A stretch of 64,000 bases of DNA from Amylostereum areolatum. Taxonomy: Eukaryota; Basidiomycota; Agaricomycetes; Russulales; Stereaceae. The notes beneath the pieces are model-generated. The model was not told the DNA's origin. It made no database searches and saw only the letters and a list, made by a program, of their open reading frames with translations. The DNA lies in assembly GCA_012932865.1 (NCBI GenBank), contig SAXG01000001.1, forward strand, positions 1,911,693 through 1,975,692, read 5' to 3'. This document shows, one piece after another, positions 58,719 to 64,000 of this stretch (its first letter is position 1; the number at the start of each line of letters is the position of its first letter). The position numbers and the translations under genes are program-made.

Positions 58719-59328
58719 GTGAGCTCCGGACGATGGCGGTCAAGGTCGAAAGCCGTAAGCTGGCTTGCCAATACACTTTATACGCGATTGGTTAGTCGGG
58801 TGACATAAGTAAATCATATTCCACCGGGGTATCCGGTCCCCATAAGTAAACAGAACGATTGTCTTCTGTTTCAAGTCTGGCTACGAGAGACTAGTCCCCA
58901 TGGTCAGGCTTGCTGCCACTGGCTATTGCGTTTAGTTGAGGGTCATTTCCACAGGCAGATACAACGTCGAAGACTTACAAGCTTGAAAATCCTTTCCCAG
59001 ATATAGGACGTCAGAAGGGGTGCTGTGGAAAATATCGATACGATGTTAGAGTCTAGACCCATGTCCAGTGCCAATCTTCACGCGTGACAGCCACTGCCGC
59101 CGCGGCACGAGATGGCGTTTTCTCCTTCCTTCCCCTTTGTATCGAGACCACAAGATCACAGTGCAATGCTACAGGAATGATATAAAACGATACATGAGAT
59201 ACAAATGAAGCCGCGAAGCGAATCTCCATCGCAAACAGAAGACGGAAAGTGGATACAAGGCAGAGGCCGAAGTCGGGTAGTTTGAGCGATGAAGAAAAGA
59301 GATAAGTCCGCCCACGACCACAGAGAGA
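58719..59328. other. intergenic, no gene seen
   Basis: About 610 bp, AT-richer than the flanking genes. Promoter of the CMD-like gene and 3' side of the GH16 gene. No open frame with support. Confidence 0.5.
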
Positions 59329-60582
59329 TCACCAGCCACGAACTTTGGGATACACCCGAAGACTGTTGACTTCCCAGTAGGCCGCAGCAAAGGCCTTGGG
59401 ATTGTCGTTGACGACTACACACATAGATATTGTCAGACCCCAAGAAGAGAAAAGATACTAATAACCACGTACAATCCTCGCAAGTTCCCTGTCCACAGCC
59501 CGCACTCGCCCACGCTGAGCCCGCCCAGTCCCCACAGAAAGTAAGATCGAACACGATCTGGTGCGCATCAAAATGGTCATCGTACTTGCACTGGTCCAAG
59601 GGAAAGCTTGCTGCGGGTGTCCCCCATGTAACACCGGGAACGATTATTTCTGCGCCCCAGCGGACTTCGGGGGGGACATGTGGCGAGTTGCGAGGCCAGA
59701 ACCAGACCTGAATACCAGTAGTCGCGCGTCTTGGACATTGCGTAGAACCCGCCGCCAGCGGCATTGAACGGTTCGCCAAAAGAAGGGGCAGGTGCAGTTG
59801 ATATCACTTTCGGCTACCTGATCTTCGGTGAAGATATTGGCGACGCTCCCCTAAAGGGAGGGACAGTGCAGAAAGCGGGGTGGGAGGTCGGTCAGGAGCG
59901 GTGAACTGAGTACCACAGCCGGTGTTGTAATTGGTGGCCGTGTTACAGTCTGTCGAGATCGTGGTCCCCTGTTTGAGCTCGGTCGGACGCCATGGTGCAG
60001 CCGGGAAGAGTGTGCAGTGACGCGCGATTCTGGGTTGCCATATGCACTCCTGTCACACCGGTGTCAGAGAAGGTATAAGAGTAAGATGCGAAGGGGAAAT
60101 ACCTTCGATGATGTCAATCTCGCCCCCATGTGGCCATGGTCCAGCAGCAGTGACGGTCCAGAAGGCAGGCCAGGTCGCGCAGCCCTGCGGCATATGAGCT
60201 AGATCGAGGACAAATACGGCTTCATCGTATGTGGCTTGCGATGAGATGCGGCACGCTATCACGGCCTCGGGCACTGGCTGGAATATTCGACCAAGAATCG
60301 GCACGCATAACGAACTTGTCATTCGTTGCTGGCGATCGAAGGCAATCAGGAACGGGGTTGTGTGTAAGAAGATGGAGAGGGCTCACCGTACGTGAGGTTG
60401 TGCTGGAGAGCGGTATTCTGGTCGACATAGTTGACGCGTCCATGAGTGGGGTCGTCAAAAGTCTCCCATCGCCATCCTTTGAGGAAGCCGGTGCCAATGT
60501 ACTCGTCTTGCCGAGCAAAGACATCTATGGCGCGGGCGCGGAGGAGAAGGGAAGATAGAACAAAGGCATGCCCGGCACGCAT
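59329..60582 (-). CDS. secreted GH16 endo-1,3(4)-beta-glucanase-like
   Basis: The ATG at 60582 starts a signal peptide ([18 protein letters not shown]), then [60 protein letters not shown] and the catalytic box GGEIDIIEG with both glutamates. Further family blocks: [97 protein letters not shown] (stop 59331-59329). Likely remodels or digests beta-glucan. Four +1 steps (plus-strand GG 60250-60251, CCCC 59966-59969, GGGG 59785-59788, CC 59715-59716) break an otherwise complete enzyme. Confidence 0.88.
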
Positions 60583-61268
60583 GGTTGGGAATCAGAAGGA
60601 CGATGAGGCAAGCGGGCGCGCAGAAACTTTGGGAGAACGGGGAAACTGAAGATGGGTGGGCGGGAAAGAGAGGGGACGATGTGTTCAGACCGGCTGCAAG
60701 AGCTTACGAAGGCAACATGCAGGTACATATATGCGACTGGAGCGGTTTCCATTCGCACTTTCCCCGACGTTTCGATGTCGACCGACGCTGTTTTGGGCAA
60801 ACATGCATCTGGAAGGCCTGGAATTCATCTGCAGTCAGTGACAAAGATACCTGCTAGAAACCCAGTTGGAGACATTGCTGGGCGGGGTGGGCACAGAGGC
60901 TGACGCTACGAGAAGACGACAAGGACAAAAGGCATGAGAGGGGTGAGCAACCTGAGCCTGAGCTTGGTGGCGACTCTGGCGTAGACTGGCGAGCGCAAGG
61001 CGAGCGCCGGCATTATTTATTTATGTAATTTAGGATGACAAGTTCATGACAAGGTCTTGACCTCGATCGGTTTCTCATTTGAACCTTGTTTCTCTCAGTT
61101 CAGCCTGCTTGAAAGTTGAAGCCCGCCCGTGACGAGATCCCCGCCCAAAGCCCAAGAACGGACTGGAATCCATCTGCAAGACATCTATCCCGCTATGCAT
61201 AAGAACCTGCGCTCTCTGGTTGGCTTGTGCCCACCGCCCACATCCTACCCCCACATTCTAGGCTGACC
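60583..61268. promoter_or_regulatory. divergent promoter region GH16/aspartic protease
   Basis: About 690 bp between the two starts of secreted-enzyme genes. An AT-rich stretch ATTATTTATTTATGTAATT (61013-61031) is the only TATA-like candidate and lies about 240 bp from the protease start. Several longer open frames at 60580-60900 are out-of-frame shadows or noncoding. Confidence 0.45.
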
Positions 61269-63042
61269 ATGGTCGGCCCATTGCCCCTCCTTTCGCTTTC
61301 CGTATATGCATTGGCCCTTACCGCTCAGGCCTCTCCTACCGAGCATCCTCCCGCGCCGCCTCATCCCCCGTCTACCTCTGAGAGCGGCGGCGGCTTTGCC
61401 CTCCCAATTACCCGGCGTACTATGCGCCAAGGCTCTCCCTCGAACGGCGACGATTCCGCGGGCATATTCGACCCAACGTTTGCGGTACGTGTGCCGCGCG
61501 ATCACATTGTCTCTTCTCACATCCTTCCAGAAAGGCGAACTGCACGATATCTTTGTCAAGTATCAACAGGCGGGCCAGTTCCTCAAGGGTATCGGCCTTA
61601 ACCCAGACAGCGCGATCGACATCGGCAACAACTACTACTCAGAAGTCAACCAGACTCAGCCTCTTTCTTCATTCGACATTTCTGGCGCGGTTTCTGCCCA
61701 AGCCAACTTCACTGCCGCCTCACCTCCCGACGACGGTTCCACCGCGGATCCCGACCCAGCGGACGACGGGAGTAACGGTCAAACCGCCTCTCCCAAAACT
61801 GGCCCTCTTCTTCCTGCTGTCGGCGGGTCGGGCGTTCAGCCCCTTCGCGACGACATCTCTGGCAACCTCGATCTTCTGTATTATGGCCCCGTCAAGATCG
61901 GTACTCCCGGCCAGACTTTGACTGTTGACGTCGACACCGGTTCTGCAGACCTCTGGGTGCCCGCGAACTGCCAGAACTGTCCCAACCGCCAGTTTGACTC
62001 GAGCAAAAGCTCGACATTTAGCTCGACTGGCCAAGCCTTCGCGGTCACATACGTCCGTCCTTCTACATTTTCCTACATTTTCCATGGTCTCATGTGCCTA
62101 CAGGGCTCCGGACAAGTATCAGGCAAACTTGTTGAAGACGTCGTATCTGTAGCTGGCCTCACAGTGTCATCGCAAGGCTTTGGCGCTGTTTCATCCGAGT
62201 CTTCCGACTTCGACGATCAGCCCAACGATGGCCTCATAGGCATGGCCTTTGGCACCATCGCGCAGAGTCGTCGCGCGACTGTATTCGAGGGTCTCATCAA
62301 GGAGCGCGCCGTCAAGTCGCCTCTCTTCGGCATTCACCTTGAGCGTCGGCATGCACAAGGATCTGAGGTCTGCTTTGGCTGTTACGACACAAGCAAGACC
62401 ACTGGCGCGATTACTTGGGTTCCCGTCACGTCCAAGGTGTGTGAACCTGCGATGCTTTTGGATGAAGTTGGCTTACGTCTGTTTTAGACCTTACTGGTCC
62501 TGTGGGCATGGATGGCGTGGTCGCGAATGGTCAAACCGCGAAGACGAACATCTACTGCTGCCATTGACACAGGCACTACACTCATCTACCTACCTTCAAC
62601 CATTACGGCCCAGTTCTACAAGCTCATTGGCGGCAAGGCAGCGAATCAATATGGCAACGGTATGTCTCTCATCACTTACTGCTCGACCAGTTTATCGCTC
62701 ATCTGTCTCGTTAGGGTTTTACACGTACCCCTGCTGCGACCTGCCCCCAAGGTCGCGCTCTCTCTCAACGGCCACAGCTTCTCCATCGCACTTACCGACT
62801 TCAACCTCGGACGTACGAGCACGGGTTCCGCTGATTGTGTTGGCGGTATTCTCGCGCTCGGTGATGGCTTCCCGAGCAACCTCGCGATCGTCGGGGACGA
62901 GTTCTTGAAGAGCTGTACGTGCCTCTCGCGTTTCCTTAGGCGGGATCATAAACTGACGATGTTGTTTGCAGGGTATTCCATTTACGACTACTCCAACGGT
63001 GCTCGAGTTGGATTTGCGCCCTCTATCAACAACCAGAGTTGA
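61269..63042 (+). CDS. secreted aspartic protease (pepsin family A1), second copy
   Basis: The ATG at 61269 gives a signal peptide (LLSLSVYALALTAQA). A long propeptide (KGELHDIFVKYQQAGQFLKGIGLNP) and a Ser/Asp-rich linker lead to LLYYGPVKIGTPGQTLTVDVDTGSADLWVPANC (first active Asp), DGLIGMAFGTIAQS, GCYDTSKTTGAITWVPV, AAIDTGTTLIYLP (second Asp), FSIALTDFNLGR, CVGGILALGDGFPSNLAIVGDEFLKSWYSIYDY. Introns 61484-61530 or so, 62053-62104, 62437-62487, about 62660-62715 and 62916-62970. The frame steps +1 at TT 62491-62492, CC 62499-62500 and AA 62547-62548, and twice near 62735-62750. Distinct in sequence from the neighbouring protease, so not a recent tandem copy. Confidence 0.85.
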
Positions 63043-63238
63043 AGCTGGCCATGGAGTACCACCGTCTCGTTTCCCTGGGGTGAATTGTCACTGTAAAGCT
63101 CTATAATAGTTCGCCTTCCGAAATACATAATTCAGCCAAGTTTGTGTCATTGCGTAGGGGGGAGGGAGCTGGCAAACACGGTCATAACTTTTTTATTGGC
63201 GCAAAGCGGTCCTAGGTGTCTCTAGTCTGCCGCCTGGC

Positions 63239-64000
63239 CTACGAAGTCTTCGCCTTCGCCTTGTTTTTCGTGCCACCGCCAAGCACCTTGCGCCGCTGCT
63301 TGATCATGTACGCGTACATCACGTACAACCCTGCACACCCGTCAGCTCATCATCGTCCCTCCAAATCCGACCAAAGAGTGTACCCACCTGGCCACCAAAT
63401 CAGAAACAGCGCCGCGCGACCCCACGACTCGACGTCCCACGAACCCAGAGGCTTCCTCAAAGGCAGCGTCGCGAGACACACGAAAGCTTCGGAGCTCGCG
63501 CCGGTGATGTAGAGCAGATAGAACGTGGTGTAGCGCAGCCAGAGAAGGGGCCTGGGCTCGCTGCCGACCAGGCTCAACGCATAGAAGGTATACCGAATTA
63601 CTTCGGTGAACGACCAAGGAAAGAACCATGCTCGCGTAGAACGGCGAGGCTTGGGCCTGTTTGGTGTTGCGTGTCAGAGGGGGTTTGCACGATCAGAGTA
63701 GGACACACGCACGGAAGCGAAACGCGGCGCTATGGCCCAGACGAGGTACAGCCGACTCGCGACCTGCATCGCAGTCGTCTGCACTGGAGAACGCACGAAT
63801 CCCACCAATGCGTGAAGGACCTCGAGCATCGCTACGCTCTGGACATATTGCGTGTGTTGGCCTACCGCGGCATAGGTGCTTGTGGCGCGCACGTACACTG
63901 GCACAAGCGAGGGTGGGGTAAAGGATGGAACGGAGGTGGTGAGACGTTCATAAGTGGTGAGCGGCCTTGAAAGATGCTGGACGGTGTAGTAGAAGACGGT
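63239..64000 (-). CDS. PHS1: 3-hydroxyacyl-CoA dehydratase (Phs1/HACD), C-terminal part, truncated by window edge
   Basis: An ER membrane enzyme of very-long-chain fatty acid elongation. Visible: VFYYTVQHLSRPLTTYERL, SVAMLEVLHALVGFVRSPVQTTAMQVASRLYLVW, SPFYASMVLSWSFTEVIRYTFYALSLVG (the conserved Tyr/Glu catalytic region), LRYTTFYLLYITGASSEAFV and a Lys-rich ER-type tail (KQRRKVLGGGTKNKAKAKTS, stop 63241-63239). Two introns are seen. The N-terminus lies beyond 64000. A +1 step at plus-strand AA 63616-63617 (LSW) interrupts it. Confidence 0.88.

Noticed and set aside
60585..60903. Overlapping plus-strand open frames upstream of the second aspartic protease
   Set aside because: Lie opposite the GH16 start and promoter, three frames open at once, no motifs.
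1..64000. Genome-wide programmed +1 frameshifting as the cause of all frame steps
   Set aside because: Sites share no codon context, one sits at a splice donor, and many essential genes have none; sequence insertion is simpler.
1..64000. CRISPR arrays, insertion sequences, transposons
   Set aside because: No regular spaced repeats, transposase or reverse transcriptase motifs, or long terminal repeats were seen.

Overview
The window is nuclear DNA from a filamentous basidiomycete, most likely an Agaricomycete. Genes are densely packed on both strands, with many GT-AG introns of about 48-80 nt. The gene content fits: RAX2, a SUV39-type SET methyltransferase, a seven-helix membrane family typical of mushrooms, secreted aspartic proteases, a GH16 glucanase, phospholipase B and chitin synthase. 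All calls come from reading translations, splice signals and remembered family motifs; no database search was possible.

Layout. 0-7 kb: an uncharacterised gene and RAX2, here ending in an SH3-like domain. 7.7-16 kb, minus strand: REI1, a large H3K9-methyltransferase-like SET protein with a 15-nt micro-exon, and mitochondrial ATP synthase OSCP, then a tRNA-Gly on the plus strand. 16.6-25 kb: a PIP-box-bearing nuclear protein, a stand-alone starter-acyltransferase (SAT) gene cut from a fungal fatty acid synthase, and an LRR protein. 25-37 kb: a seven-helix membrane protein, phospholipase B with a membrane anchor and cytoplasmic tail, RAD23, ARF6 and a mitochondrial-type cysteine synthase. 37.8-48 kb: a zinc-finger protein, a TPP1/Tpz1-like telomere candidate and a chitin synthase. 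48-55.5 kb: an HMMR-like coiled-coil protein, cohesin RAD21 and a mitochondrial PPR protein. 55.6-64 kb: two aspartic proteases, a secreted carboxymuconolactone-decarboxylase-like protein, a GH16 glucanase and the C-terminal part of PHS1.

The most unusual signal is window-wide. In many otherwise conserved genes the reading frame steps by +1 at a point where one base of a short homopolymer appears to be duplicated. I traced more than thirty such steps and did not need a single-base deletion to explain any of them. They cluster: about eight in phospholipase B and about twenty between 45 and 64 kb. REI1, OSCP, SAT, LRR, RAD23, ARF6, cysteine synthase and the telomere candidate have none, and the lengths I summed (REI1, OSCP, SAT, ARF6, cysteine synthase, the telomere candidate) are exact multiples of three. 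Sequencing or assembly insertions are the simplest explanation. Local gene decay or translational +1 frameshifting need read and RNA data to be excluded. Coordinates of affected genes below span the whole locus.
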